In this document: positions 1-9,451 of the stretch, in pieces | Layout of the letters: the number at the start of each line of letters is the position of its first letter | Position numbering within the stretch: the first letter of the stretch is position 1 | From: Bremia lactucae | Lineage: Eukaryota > Oomycota > Peronosporomycetes > Peronosporales > Peronosporaceae | Reading direction: 5' to 3' | Assembly: GCF_004359215.1 (NCBI RefSeq) | Contig: NC_090620.1 | Coordinates: 3,722,603-3,749,773, forward strand | Length of the DNA: 27,171 bases | Position numbers and translations under genes: made by a program | The notes under the pieces: generated by a model | The model's input: only the letters and a program-made list of their open reading frames with translations | Database searches by the model: none | Told to the model about the DNA's origin: nothing

Positions 1-13
1 GACAGAGGCTTAA

Positions 14-1010
14 CGGTGGACTCTACGACATTGCACCATCGTTAACAGGCGGGGTGATGCAGAGTTCTACCGTGAGCGCCTAAGCACTTGGCGTCGGATC
101 AACAACCGTGATGATCCGCGTCAATCAAGGGCAGCAAAAAAGAACTCGTGGAGATCCTTCATGTTTCTTGAAAACAAGAATCGAATGGACTCCCTTCTCG
201 GACGTGGACCAATTCAACTTGGCCACGGCAGCGGTGACAGAGCCGACGCTACAAGTCGCTCTCATACTCGCGAACGACGTCAGGAACGTCAGCCACGAGG
301 GTGCCACGTGATTCCCAATTGTCGTCGCTCGGCTGATAGCCGCGCCACCGAACACGGAAGAAGCGACGAGTCTGTTGCTTCTTTCGGCGGCGATTCGACG
401 GAATCAGATGGTCTCGGGGACCAACAATCGACTCAACCAGTTACCGTCGTTTTCCATGAGAATCAATCAACGGAGGCGGGGCTGAACGAGAAAACGATTG
501 AGAGGCTCTAGAAGTGTTAGAGCGCTCATCGTGAGCAGATTGAGGAGCTGCACATGCACTCCTCGGATCTGAAGACTCGCTGTCAAAACCTTAAGGCTTA
601 TGCAATCGAATGTGACTCGCGCCATGATGCCTTGGAAGCGTAGGCGACACAGACTTCTGTGTCGAAGACCGAGTTCGAATCGAGGCTTCAGCAGACTCAG
701 GACGATGTCCTAAAGTTGCAGGGGACCGAGAAGATCCGTGGCTTGAGCCATGATCGACTTTGTGGTGTCGTTGAGGAGGCTGGCTCAACTCTGGACACTC
801 TTCGCAGTGATCTCGAGACTCGTCTCGTTGCTCTCGAGTCTGTGTAGGACCAATCCTTTGATAACCTCCAGCGCCTCTATGCCGAGAAGCAACTCCAGAA
901 CGATGAGTTGGCGACTCTTCGTGAGCAGGTCGAGACCCTTTGACAGCAAGCGGCTCACCTTCAAAGGATGAAGAAGGGTCAGCAGACCCACTTGGTAAGT
1001 ATGGCTTCAG
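14..1010 (+). pseudogene. Decayed coiled-coil reading frame converging on gypsy element A
   Basis: One reading frame runs from position 14, just after a TAA at 11-13, to about 1010. It is interrupted by stops at 509 (TAG), 518 (TAG), 641 (TAG), 845 (TAG) and 941 (TGA). The part from about 530 to 990 is rich in Glu, Gln, Leu, Arg and Lys with heptad-like leucines (for example EFESRLQQTQDDVLKLQ and LYAEKQLQNDELATLREQ), which indicates a coiled coil. The first 150 codons are basic and of low complexity, and another plus frame (108-311) is equally open, so the N-terminal frame is uncertain. A minus-strand frame is also open across 591-1000, but its His/Arg/Ser/Pro-rich composition looks like an antisense shadow. 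It may be an antisense ORF of element A, or the remnant of another element. Not assigned to a family. Confidence 0.45.
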
Positions 1011-2256
1011 TCTGCCCACATAGAATGTTGGGTGAAGACGCATACTCGTAAGAACGTCTAGGATGTAGGCAGTCCCGTTGCATTTCAGAACTCTGAATGG
1101 TTCAATAAGCCGAGGTAGTAGCTTGCTGCTACCAAGGTTGGACACTGCATGTTCAGGACGGTTACCCGAACTAAGTAGGACGAGATCTCCAACCTTGAAA
1201 CAATTCATGTTCTTTCTTCATTGCTCCTTTTGCCGATCTTGGGCTTGAGCAATTCCGTCGCGCACAAACCTTACGATGATTTGTCTCTTGCCGACAAAGT
1301 CTTCGATCCTCTTTTGATCTCGTCGAGGCATGTTTGACGTGAAGTCCACAACGTCAAAATTGGCCCGTATATCCGTCGCACAGCGGTGTTCAACTCCGTT
1401 GTCAATGGAGTTCCTCCCCCACCAAGAGTAGAAACCGCCCCCATGAGTGTCGCTGGCACGCGAGGGTGGAAACCATTGTTGACATAGAAGGGAGAGTACC
1501 CGGTAGATGCGTGCGTTGAGTTATTGATCGAGAACTTAACCAGTGGGAGGAAAGCACTCCATTCCTCGAATGACGTTGCATAACTTCGCAGTATGTCCTC
1601 CAGCACGCGATTCACACGCTCCGTTTGCCCATCCGTTTCAGGGTGTGCAGCTGTCGACATCGACAACTTCGTACCCAGGCGCTCAAAACTGCGCGCCATA
1701 GGGCGGAGGTGAATCCGGTGTCTCGATCCAAGACGATCTCCTCAGGCAACCCATGGAGTCGGAATACAGTATCCACAAAGACTTGTGCTGTCTCTTCCGC
1801 ATCGATGGTATCCGGCACGGCAATCAGATGAATTATTTTACTGAACCGGTCCACTATCACCAGAATGCCGTTCCGGTTTTGCGAGTCGCGAGGAAGTCCG
1901 AACACAAAATCCATGCTCACAGACTTCCAACTGTCAATTGGGATCGGTAGTGACCGCAGTGGTGCCTGAGTACTACTCGAAGGCTTCACGCGTTGGCACA
2001 CCTCACAAGTACGGACGTACTTGCGCACCCATTTCTACATATGCGGCCAATAATAGTCGCGAGATCGCGCTCTTGGAGATAGCTTTTTCAGCTTATCCTC
2101 CGTTGGGGTCTTGAGATACTGCAGCATTTCCCAGTAACCTTCGTCGTCTTTGTATCCTCGTGCAATGTACTCACGAACAGATGAGCGAGCTTGGACTGCG
2201 GTAGCGTTCACATTCTTGATCACTTGGACAACTCTTGCAGGCGGCTCTTGGCACAT
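1000..2256 (-). pseudogene. Gypsy A integrase, with deletion, stop and frameshifts
   Basis: Integrase inserts the cDNA into host DNA. The N-terminal zinc-binding region is damaged. The CxxC half (CEVCQ, near 2000) is present, but the His-His half is missing, which suggests an internal deletion just before DYYWPH. A TAG lies at 2035-2037. The catalytic core shows MDFVFGLP and VLDRDTGF for the two aspartates and, after a frameshift near 1690, HPETDGQTERVN for the glutamate. Another break falls between 1271 and 1208. The C-terminal part (KVGDLVLLSS and HPTFYVGRLKPY) ends near 1010. No chromodomain is seen before the frame dissolves into the opposing plus-strand frame. Confidence 0.8.
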
Positions 2257-2259
2257 CCT

Positions 2260-3010
2260 CTATCAATCGAGAGTCATAATCCGGACATCTCGATAACGCA
2301 TCAGCAAGGATGTTTGTCTTGCCTGGCTTGTAGTGTACAACAAAGTTGTACTCCGAGAAGAATGCAATCCATCGTGCCATCCTTTGGGATAAGTGAGGGG
2401 TCTTTACGGCAGTGCGCAATGACGCATGATCTGTGTTGACCACAAAGCGCTCTTCACCGAGAAGGTGGACTCGGAACTTCACAAGAGAGTATTTCATAGC
2501 CAATAACTCTTTGTCGTGAACCGAGTAATTCCGTTCTGCTGGCTTTAATTGCCGCGATTGATAGGAGATAACTCTTCCTCGCTCATTGGCATCGTGCTGC
2601 ATTAATGCACAACCAATGGCGTAATCACTCGCATCGCAGACAACATGGAAAGGCTTGTTGTCATCAGGAAGCGCAAGTATTAGCGCTTCACGCAAGCTCC
2701 TTTTGATCAACTCGAAAGCCACTTCATGTTCCTGTTCCCACTTCCACTCAACGACCTTCTTGAGTAGGCGCGTCAGCGGCTGAGTCATGTCAGCGTAGTT
2801 CCGTGTGTGCTTGTGGAGGTAGTTGGCCAGACCCAACCACTGGCGCAGTTGCTTCATGTTCTGAGTTGCAGGCCATTTGTCGATCACTTTGATCTTCTCT
2901 GGGTCAGTGCGGATACCGATCTTGCCAACAAAGCAGCCAAGGACTGGGATTTCTGGCGCGCAGAAGATACACTTCTTCAGATTCGCGTAGAGCTTATTCT
3001 CTCGCATCAC
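2260..3010 (-). pseudogene. Gypsy A RT connection and RNase H
   Basis: RNase H removes the RNA strand of the RNA-DNA hybrid. The frame starts with the RT thumb/connection region (LYANLKKCIF, LRQWLGLANYLHK) and continues into RNase H. All four acidic landmarks can be read in order: VVCDASDYAIG, HDKELLAMKY, VVNTDHASLR and ILADALSR. It is in the same frame as the RT piece upstream, separated only by the TGA at 3023-3025. This is the best preserved part of the element. Confidence 0.85.
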
Positions 3011-3022
3011 TTCGAATAGGCG

Positions 3023-4302
3023 TCATAAGTGATCGAGGTGAACATCCAAGTCCGCACGGTTATACGTGGCCTTGCTGTGGACGAAGATGTCGTCAAAATA
3101 ACTCGGAGCAAAGTTACGTAAGGGACGAAGAATGTTTGTCACTATGCGATTGAACGTCGCTGGCACATTGTTTAACCCTTGTGACATCACGAGCCATTCC
3201 CACAGCATGCCGCTTGGCGTGCCAACCGCTGTCAGAGGAGCATCAGCCTCGCGCATTCGGATCTGATAGAACCCGTCCAACAAATTCAAGGTGCTGAAGA
3301 CTGTGCTATTCACCATTCCGTCAAGAATCATGTCTTTCCGAGGAACAGGCGTCTGAGCAGGTATGGTGGCGTCATTCAGCTTGTTGAAAGCATACACAAT
3401 TCGCCAACCACCCGTTGCCTTCTTAACACAGAATGTTGGGCTGCTGTGCGGAGACTTGCTCTCATGAACATGACCAGCTGTCCGACGCTGCTCGAAGAAC
3501 TTGTCGATTGCCCCGAATTGTTCCTTCGGCAATGGCCACTATCTCGTGACGCAATACTTGGTACCAGGAGACAAGTCAATCTCATGATGGACTCCACGGT
3601 GCACTGGGAGTTCCACTGGTACCTTGTCTGGGAAGATGTCTTTAAACTCTAGTGCAAGTTCGTACACTGGGTTTTCCTTGAGCCCATCCCACGACTGAGT
3701 TTCGTATCTCTCAATCCGGGTCTTGCCTTCCAGTACTTCCATGTCCATGTTCGACGAAGTATTTATCTCTTCGCGATCGGCTTCCGCAGCGATCATACAC
3801 ACTTGGGCAATCTCGCCATCCTTGAGACTGCGGAGGAACGACTTCTTGCTCATTTCTCCCAGAGAGAGCAAAATTGATAACGAGCTTGGGGGATTATCAA
3901 CCTTCACGTTGCAGACACCCTCTGCCACCCCCACATCGTCACAAGCAATAGCTTGAACATGTTTTTCGCTTGAAACATTGTGGCCGTTGATGTTTTCTTA
4001 CCAGTTAGCGTGGCAGGAGAATGCATACGTTGTTCAGAGGCACGTGTCTCAACTGGACTAGCTTCGCATGACGGATCACAATGAACGAGTTGAACGTTTT
4101 CATTCGTTGCGACTCTCCACGACTTCGGTCGAGTCTTCTTGGTTTTTCTTGGTCGGTGCGCTTCCTTCTTGTGCTCAACAGATCCACTTTGTGAAAATGC
4201 GGGGCCATCGCACGCCGCGAAACCACTTAAGGGATCTGGAACTTTTTCAACCGAGGCGTATACCCATAGTACTTTTTCCTCATCAGCAGATTCCCACTGC
4301 AC
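3023..4302 (-). pseudogene. Gypsy A linker and reverse transcriptase, with stops and a catalytic Asp changed
   Basis: After a poorly conserved linker (4302-3700), the RT fingers begin with FPDKVPVELPVHRGVHHEID. Next come a TAG at 3539-3541, the SPTFCVKKATGGWRIV region, motif A (codon 3284-3286), and the catalytic motif SYFDDIFVHS near 3070-3100. Motif A reads LNLLDGFYQI: the first catalytic aspartate is replaced by Asn (AAT). The linker has at least one further frame change near 3930. The RT frame ends in TGA (3023-3025), but the connection sequence continues in the same frame afterwards. The protein would be inactive even if the stops were read through. Confidence 0.85.
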
Positions 4303-4314
4303 TGTGTTCGAACC

Positions 4315-4914
4315 TTAAACACTGATAAGATGCCGTTTCCAATTAATCTTTGGCTGGTAGCGCATCAGCCATGGCATCCCAAGTATCATATTATACTTGT
4401 CATCGAGGTCGAGAAGGATAAATTCATCTTCTTCTCGAAAAACTTCACATCCCAGGTGTAGAGTCACAGCTCTTTTCACCATCTGGGTTGTCGATCCATC
4501 CGCGAATCGAACAACCCTCTTGCCCATTTCCTTCACATCAGGTGCAAATACGTTGCTACCTGAGAGGGCACGCTCTTGAACAAAGTTGTTCGAGGCACCT
4601 GTGTCAACCAGGGCACGCAAAGGTGGAGCTGACTCATTCACCTTTACGTCCAAGACTATCAGCTTTGACCGCTGATCGACACTGGTCTTCTTCTTGGTGG
4701 ACTTTATGTGTGCAGGTTGCACGTTGGGGCCCAAGTCATGTGACTTCACCGTCATCACAGAACTTGATTCTCGCCCAGTAGGGAGCCCCGCTCCTACTGG
4801 TCGTTGCCGTTTTTTGCTTGTTCGCTCCGCCCCTGGGGTCGGCTGAAAGCACGACCTGAGGAAGTTGGGCGGGATCGCTGCGAGAGCGGCCTGTTGTTGA
4901 CCGACGCTCGGCAA
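4315..4914 (-). pseudogene. Gypsy A aspartic protease
   Basis: This retropepsin-like domain would cleave the polyprotein. The catalytic motif ALVDTGASNNFV lies near 4580-4615, and the flap-distal motif MILGMPWLM, usual for gypsy proteases, lies near 4360-4390. The frame ends at a TAA (4315-4317), after which coding character continues in the same frame (4302 onwards) as a charged linker towards RT. The stop therefore looks like a mutation inside a once continuous gag-pol. Most of the domain is present. Confidence 0.8.
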
Positions 4915-5797
4915 TCTCGAGCAAAGTGGCCCATCCGATCACATCGGAAACACTTGAAATCAATTCTCGACCGCCTATTCCCGTTGGCTTGTGTGGACAC
5001 AGCGAACAGATCCATTGGCTCGGGTCCGTCGTAGTACTGGCGTGGCTGGTGCTGCCGGCGCGGCTGCCGGGTTGAACTCTGGTGGATGCGAGCTTGGCGA
5101 AGACTGAACTCTTCCTGAAGAGCGCGATTGATCACGCCTTCCATCGTCTCCGGATACTCTCGGAACAGCTGAGTCTTCACTGGACCATCGTTCAGACTTT
5201 TAATGAACGTAACGACCTGAATGACATAATCGACTGGATTGCTCACGATAGGTATCGAGCGCGTTGCGCGTAGTCGTGCAACTCCAGACGTCCTTGGCGC
5301 AGGTCCAGAAACTCAGCTCGAGCTCGGAATTCGTTCTTCGGCGGCTCGAACGCTAGCTTCGACTCGTACTTGAAGGCTTCATAGTCCGGAAAGCATCCTG
5401 GGTTGGTGAGTCGACGACCGAATGCCCAGCTTCTCGCACGTCCACCGAGCTTCGACATTGCGAAAGCAACTTGATGATCAGGATCATAGATCTGCCGAAC
5501 TCCTAAGGCTGTATCCATCTCGACGCACCAACGTAAAAGGGGCTCAGTCTCGCCACCTTTGTAATGGTTCACATCGCGTTTTAGAGGCGCAACTCTTGCG
5601 GCAGGAGTTGTGATCCGCCGTTGCGCTCCAACAACACCCTGGTGCATGAAGGTGAGCACCGTCAATTTCTGCGCTTTAGGATTGAAGGTGTTCAACATGT
5701 TGATCCCACTTGCTTCGCCGAAGATAGTGACCATGCGCTCATACGCCGCCCACTCCGGATCGGATAGGTGGGGGAAGTTCTCTCTCAATGTATCCAT
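4794..5797 (-). pseudogene. Gypsy A gag (capsid and zinc knuckle), frameshifted
   Basis: Gag is the structural protein that packages the element RNA. The frame opens at an ATG at 5797, about 80 nt inside the putative primer-binding site. The first 184 codons have the retrotransposon-gag pattern, with tryptophan-containing helices such as LLRWCVEMDTALG and ARSWAFGRR. The frame shifts by one base near 5244 and continues as codons ending with the CCHC zinc knuckle CFRCDRMGHFARDC (about 4925-4965), followed by a basic Arg/Gln/Ser tail. A second frameshift near 4800-4900 separates it from the protease. The strong family pattern on both sides of the shift shows this is decay rather than separate genes. 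Confidence 0.8.
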
Positions 5798-5857
5798 GAT
5801 TCCGTGGGGGAAAATGGGATACAGAGCACACTGGCCAAGTCAAGGTGTTGGAAGGAC

Positions 5858-5875
5858 TCTTCTAAGTGCTACCAG
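5858..5875 (-). other. Possible tRNA primer-binding site of gypsy A
   Basis: Seven bases inside the putative LTR end, the minus strand reads TGGTAGCACTTAGAAGAG. It begins with TGG, the complement of a tRNA CCA end. Its place between LTR and gag suits a primer-binding site. I cannot match it to a specific tRNA by eye, and it may be degenerate. Confidence 0.35.
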
Positions 5876-5882
5876 GTGTAAT

Positions 5883-6390
5883 GTTACTAGGCCAAGTCCC
5901 TTATTCAGCTCACTAAAAGAGGAGTTTGAACCGTGGCGAGGAAACGTTGGAGGGCACTTGCGAGGTTGGACGTAAAATGACAACTGATAAGAAAAGCTGT
6001 TATGGTTCCTGTCGCTACTCCTAATTAGCCTCAAGGGCTCCTAGAGGTTTTATAAGTAAAATCTACACATGCATGAATAAAACCTACGAACTCATATATA
6101 TAAAACCCTGGGTACACTGAGGTTCAACCCATAGGACCTTGAACTTGAAGCCCTGTAAAAAATTCCCGGCGAAGTGACTGGCTCACGCCACTCACTTCAA
6201 CCGGTAGAGACACGTTGGACGCGTCACCAGTGTAGTTCCCAAGCAGGAACCATCATACTGTACTTGAATGTAAATCTTGAACTTCGACTGGGAAGCTTTG
6301 AACTTGAATTTGAAACTTCATGTTGACGATGCAGTGTCGCCAGATGGTTTCTAGGAAGATGAGTAATGACGATGCGGCGTCATCACTTCA
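5883..6390 (-). repeat. 5' LTR of gypsy A
   Basis: This non-coding segment of about 500 bp sits immediately upstream of gag on the element strand. On the minus strand it can start with TGAAGTGATGACGCC (6390) or TGATGACGCC (6385) and end with CTAGTAACA at 5883, giving TG...CA ends. It has a TATA-like GTTTTATATATATGAG (about 6090-6105, minus) and a strong hairpin at 6171-6198. The matching 3' LTR is absent, so the borders rest on the terminal dinucleotides and gag position only. Confidence 0.6.
6171..6198. repeat. 12-bp stem hairpin inside the gypsy A LTR
   Basis: The arms GAAGTGACTGGC and GCCACTCACTTC are complementary except for one base, with a 4-base TCAC loop. It lies in the transcribed or promoter part of the LTR. 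Its right arm also occurs, with flanking similarity, in the copia-internal repeat near 8300 and 16773. Confidence 0.6.
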
Positions 6391-6429
6391 TCTAGAGCAC
6401 AACTGGCTACCTTTAGCCCTGGCTGCCAT

Positions 6430-6950
6430 GTCTTACCCTGTAGAGACATGTCCCGCTTCCCTCCGTCTCATCTTCGGTGCCCACCACCTTTGAGATATGT
6501 ACTATGGTACGTACTAAGACATGTAATGAGAGGCTCATTACAGTAACTAAACCCGTCGTTTATATTTGTGACCAACCCTTGTGTATGTGATGCACATAGG
6601 TGCATTTATATTAGGAAGGATAACGCCTAGCGTCATCCGTTACGCGAGGTATCTAGAAAGATACGGTCGTAGTACATTATATAGTTATCTACAGAGATGA
6701 CATTTTACTTGGTAAAAACAGGTATTCATATTTAATACGATTAAATATAAATCCGTCTGAAACTACTTCCTACTTAGTAAATGCGCACGAGGAGCCGGAT
6801 TTCCGCTCCCATGACGACACTTTACTAGAGTTTCTTAGTGCGTTGGGTGAGGCCGCTAAGGCGCCCACCAGAACTACCTCACTGCACGCAAGAGAAGGCG
6901 GTCTAACCGCATCCTCGCTGTGCTATAGTGTGTGTCTCAGTAGATCGTGG
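6430..6950 (-). repeat. Copia-family LTR a
   Basis: This is the 3' LTR of element B. It aligns with LTR b (9452-9920), LTR c (18130-18419, inverted) and LTR d (20530-20842, inverted). Shared blocks include TTTGTGACCAACCCTTGTG (about 6568), the CGTCATCCGTTACGC block (about 6632), ATATTTAATACGATTAAATA (about 6728) and GTAAATGCGCACGAGGAGCC (about 6777). Borders are uncertain by tens of bases. Confidence 0.65.
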
Positions 6951-7225
6951 CCGCATTACGACGTGCTCACCTACACACGGAGCCCAGACGCAACCTGTCC
7001 AAAGCTAGCCAATTCTAGATTGCTAATCGCAGCTGCTCGGTGCTTCGCATCCCTGGTCGGAGACCCAATCTTCAACACTTCTTCTGAACGACAGTGTCGA
7101 ACAGTACAAACATTCTCGCCAAATACTCGTACCTTAGTACGACGCGACCGCTCCTGCAGCCAGTTACATATTTGCTGAACGACCTTAGTCTCCAGCTTAA
7201 TCCCGCTTCAGCGAAACTCAGCTGT

Positions 7226-7622
7226 TTATTCCTGCGCCCTAATACAGCCCACCATGCTCCGCAGCACGTCCAATTTCAATGCGTCGTCTGGTTTGGTCAT
7301 TAAGTCTGCTAATATTCGTTCTCCCTCCCAATACTCCGGCTTTAGGATTCCACCCTTTATTCAACTCCCCAAACAAAATACGTGCTTAGCTGTTGCAGAT
7401 GCGCCCTCTTCACCTAGCTTCTTAAGTGCAGCCTGGTTGTCGACTGGCAGCGTCATAGGTTGCTCGTATTTGGCGCACAACTCAGCAAACAGTTCACGAA
7501 TTTCGAAGAGTTACGTAGCCATCACTGAAGCCACCGTAACTTCAGCTTAAAATGTCGTGAGAGTGACTCCTCCTTGCTTCTTGCACGTCCAGCTTACTGC
7601 CATTCCATCGAGCATATCCAGT
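7226..7622 (-). pseudogene. Copia B RNase H remnant
   Basis: This is the inverted counterpart of 17458-17854, where the frame is open and reads PVDNQAALKKLGEEGAS and LADLMTKADDALKLDVLR, typical of the copia RNase H C-terminal half. The left copy carries a few substitutions, including one in the counterpart of the WGSCIKGG segment, and its reading frame is broken. It is followed leftwards by about 270 bp of non-coding sequence and then LTR a. Confidence 0.6.
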
Positions 7623-7962
7623 CCGCGTCTGACACACTTCCGATCTTGTTTATCCGTAGTATAGTCTGCATCCTATTTGCAGAGATTTTCAGGAGTTCGC
7701 GCTCCTATCATCCCTGAGCGTCAGCTCCTTCGTTTCACCCAGATACCGCAGTTTCCGTTTCGCGAGAATGTAATGTTCTATAGTGGGTCATGTGTGCGTC
7801 GCGATGCTTTATATACCGCGAACATTATGTGCGGCCTCGTACATCTTGCAATCCGCATTAAACTTCCTACTAATGATAAAAACTTCCTCACTTCCACCAC
7901 ATTGTCACCACCAGAGGCAGGCAATCTGTCTTCCATAGGTCGTCGGACCTTGTTTCATTATG

Positions 7963-8357
7963 GTGGAAACACACCGGACTTGCCCTTCAATTGATAATTG
8001 GTTGATTTTTGAATTCAAATCATGAACGCTTTCTCGATGCACAGGACAAGACCACCTCCCATTGTACTAAGAGGATTTGTCGGCTCCGGGTATCAAGCCA
8101 GGACCCCCCGGCCCTAAAACGGAACCTCGTTCCATTCTGGTGTGCTACACCGAACTTGCCCTCCAATGATTTTTTTTAATTATTATTTTTTATTTCGAAT
8201 CAAATACGCCTTTTGATGCGCAGGACAACATCACCTCCCATTATGCTTTGGAGGATTTGTCGGCCCCCGATATCAAACGTGGGACCTCCCGGTCCTGAAG
8301 TGAGTGGCGAATCACTCACCACCAGGATCGGTACCTTGATGTCTCGTTCCATTCTGG
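7963..8357. repeat. Tandem repeat block in copia B (two units)
   Basis: Two degenerate units of about 178 bp (8140-7963) and 217 bp (8357-8141), plus the start of a third, each begin on the minus strand with a variant of CCAGAATGGAACGAG. Both share GACAAATCCTC and GGGAGGTGGT-like blocks and AT-rich stretches. The longer unit has about 40 extra bases, including the palindrome GTGAGTGATTCGCCACTCAC. The block is non-coding yet sits between RT and RNase H coding segments. Confidence 0.7.
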
Positions 8358-9331
8358 TGCAATCGGAGTACGCACTCCGTGTGCCTGCTTCATTTTAAAG
8401 TCATCTAAAATACACGCCGTGTCGGTGAAGCTCTGAACGAACCCGATTTTCACCAGTTTTTGGTGCAGTTGATTCCACAGACGTCCGAACAATTTCAGGC
8501 CGTGCAGGGCCTTCTTCAGCTCCAGTGCAATTTTGCTATTGTGACCCACTCCGAGTATTTTCCGCAACTCTCTCAGACCATCATTCCTTGAAAAATATAA
8601 ATAAAGATCGCCAAATTTGCTTCCTTCTCAGCCTTCAGATGCGCATTAGCCACGTCTCCGTGCTTGGCGGGAATTCGCCATTTCGCGCTAACGCAAAAAA
8701 AAATTAGCTTGTCACTAGTCCTGTTAATAACCGCCGCGAAGGTGATGTTATAGCTAGCTCCAAACGACTGTTCGTTCCCGCAGGCAACAAGCCCCGCTTT
8801 TGGGTGTTCAATTAGACCCTCAGCATCTAATTTCGTCTTAAAGACCCAATTCGTGTGTAATACATGGACGCCCTCGAGGACTTTCACCACTTTCCACATG
8901 CCGTTCTCTTCCAAAGCTTTTAGCTCTTCTACCATGGCTTTCATCCAGCCGTCTTTGTATCCGCTACGCATAGCTTCACCGTAACTCTTCGGATCCGGTT
9001 CGACGATACTATTCACCAAGCCTGCACCCGACTCCTCCTGCCGAGCACTCTCACGTGCAGTTCTTGATCCTGACGGTCGAATAATTGCATCACCGGCCGC
9101 TCTCGTGTCCAGGTACTTTTCTTAGTATTATTTTTGCGTCCCTTAAAGACTTTCCCCGCAGGGTTCGGTCCACCTTCTGCCGCAGCAGTTTAGGCGTCTT
9201 TCTGGACTGCCTCTTCTCCAGATTGATTGTTCTCCAGATACAATCTCTTAACTTGTTCTTTTTGCGTGTTGTCCAGGGTCCCAATATTTCTCACGTGTTG
9301 AGCTGTCACTACCACCTTGTCTTTTGGCAAG
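8316..9331 (-). pseudogene. Copia B linker and reverse transcriptase fragment
   Basis: From 9331 leftwards the sequence encodes the region before copia RT (KEKVVVTTQH-like in the twin copy). The RT start follows (9019-8573), with KAMVEELKALEENGMW, VLHTNWVFKTKLD and the variant GLVACGNEQSFGASY. A TGA and frame change near 8570 are followed by LKKALHGLKLFGRLWNQL and then SFTDTACILDDFKMKQAHGVRTPI (8567-8316). The usual YVDD box and about 70 surrounding residues are missing between ILDD and FKMK, so a deletion removed the active site. The same stop and the same deletion occur in the twin at 16061-16764. The only coding difference I see in the 9019-8573 frame is Gly versus Arg in this variant (near 8785). 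Confidence 0.8.
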
Positions 9332-9451
9332 GATGGTGAAGGAAAGATGCCTCCGAATACTTCACGTAAAGAATCTGGAGAGGAAGGTTTATAAGCTGCT
9401 AAGCAGGGCTAGCAACTTAATGTAGTGCTTGAAACGGCTTAAGTTGCCCTA
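9332..9451. other. Unassigned 120 bp between copia pol and LTR b
   Basis: Similarity to the right arm stops abruptly after the TTTTGGCAAG block at 9331. The next 120 bp, up to the presumed LTR edge TGCTGCACAATT at 9452, contain no convincing reading frame or primer-binding site. The sequence just before the edge (AAGTTGCCCTA) recurs beside LTR d, so the LTR may extend slightly further left. Confidence 0.4.

Larger units (their letters stand above)
1000..6390 (-). mobile_element. Ty3/gypsy LTR retrotransposon A, defective, 3' end missing
   Basis: Reading leftwards, the order is 5' LTR (about 6390-5883), a possible primer-binding site (5875), gag (5797-4794), aspartic protease (4914-4315), reverse transcriptase (3934-3023), RNase H (3010-2260) and integrase (2256-1000). 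RT-RNase H before integrase is the Ty3/gypsy order. Coding stops being recognisable just past the integrase C-terminal motif HPTFYVGRLKPY near 1010-1045, and no 3' LTR is seen before the window edge. Several frameshifts, in-frame stops and one internal deletion make it non-autonomous. Element limits are approximate because no target-site duplication can be matched. Confidence 0.85.
6661..9331. repeat. Left arm of a 2.67-kb inverted repeat
   Basis: It pairs with 15749-18419. Positions x and 25080-x match with no indel from 6843 to about 9130, then one base of offset. The stretch 7980-8215 was compared base by base and is identical. The translated frames over 7677-9019 show a single difference. 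The first 115 bases of the arm differ at more than 10 percent, 6841-7080 at about 3 percent, and 9020-9331 at about 5 percent. Confidence 0.9.

Noticed and set aside
591..1000. Minus-strand extension of the gypsy integrase frame through 591-1000
   Set aside because: The His/Arg/Ser/Pro-rich composition looks like the antisense of the plus-strand coiled coil. It does not resemble a gypsy tail or chromodomain.
5814..5832. Sequence GGGATACAGAGCACAC on the plus strand resembling a TGGTATCAGAGC primer-binding site
   Set aside because: It is on the wrong strand and inside the leader of a minus-strand element. The minus-strand TGGTAGCACTTAG at 5875 fits the layout better.
6843..7550. Plus-strand frames of 69-111 codons over 6843-7550
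   Set aside because: They are antisense to the copia LTR and RNase H region, and their mirror copies occur at 17530-18150. They are shadows.
8213..8398. Identical 61-codon frames at 8213-8398 (+) and 16682-16867 (-)
   Set aside because: They run antisense to copia RT and the tandem repeat block and are identical only because the arms are inverted repeats. No family resemblance.
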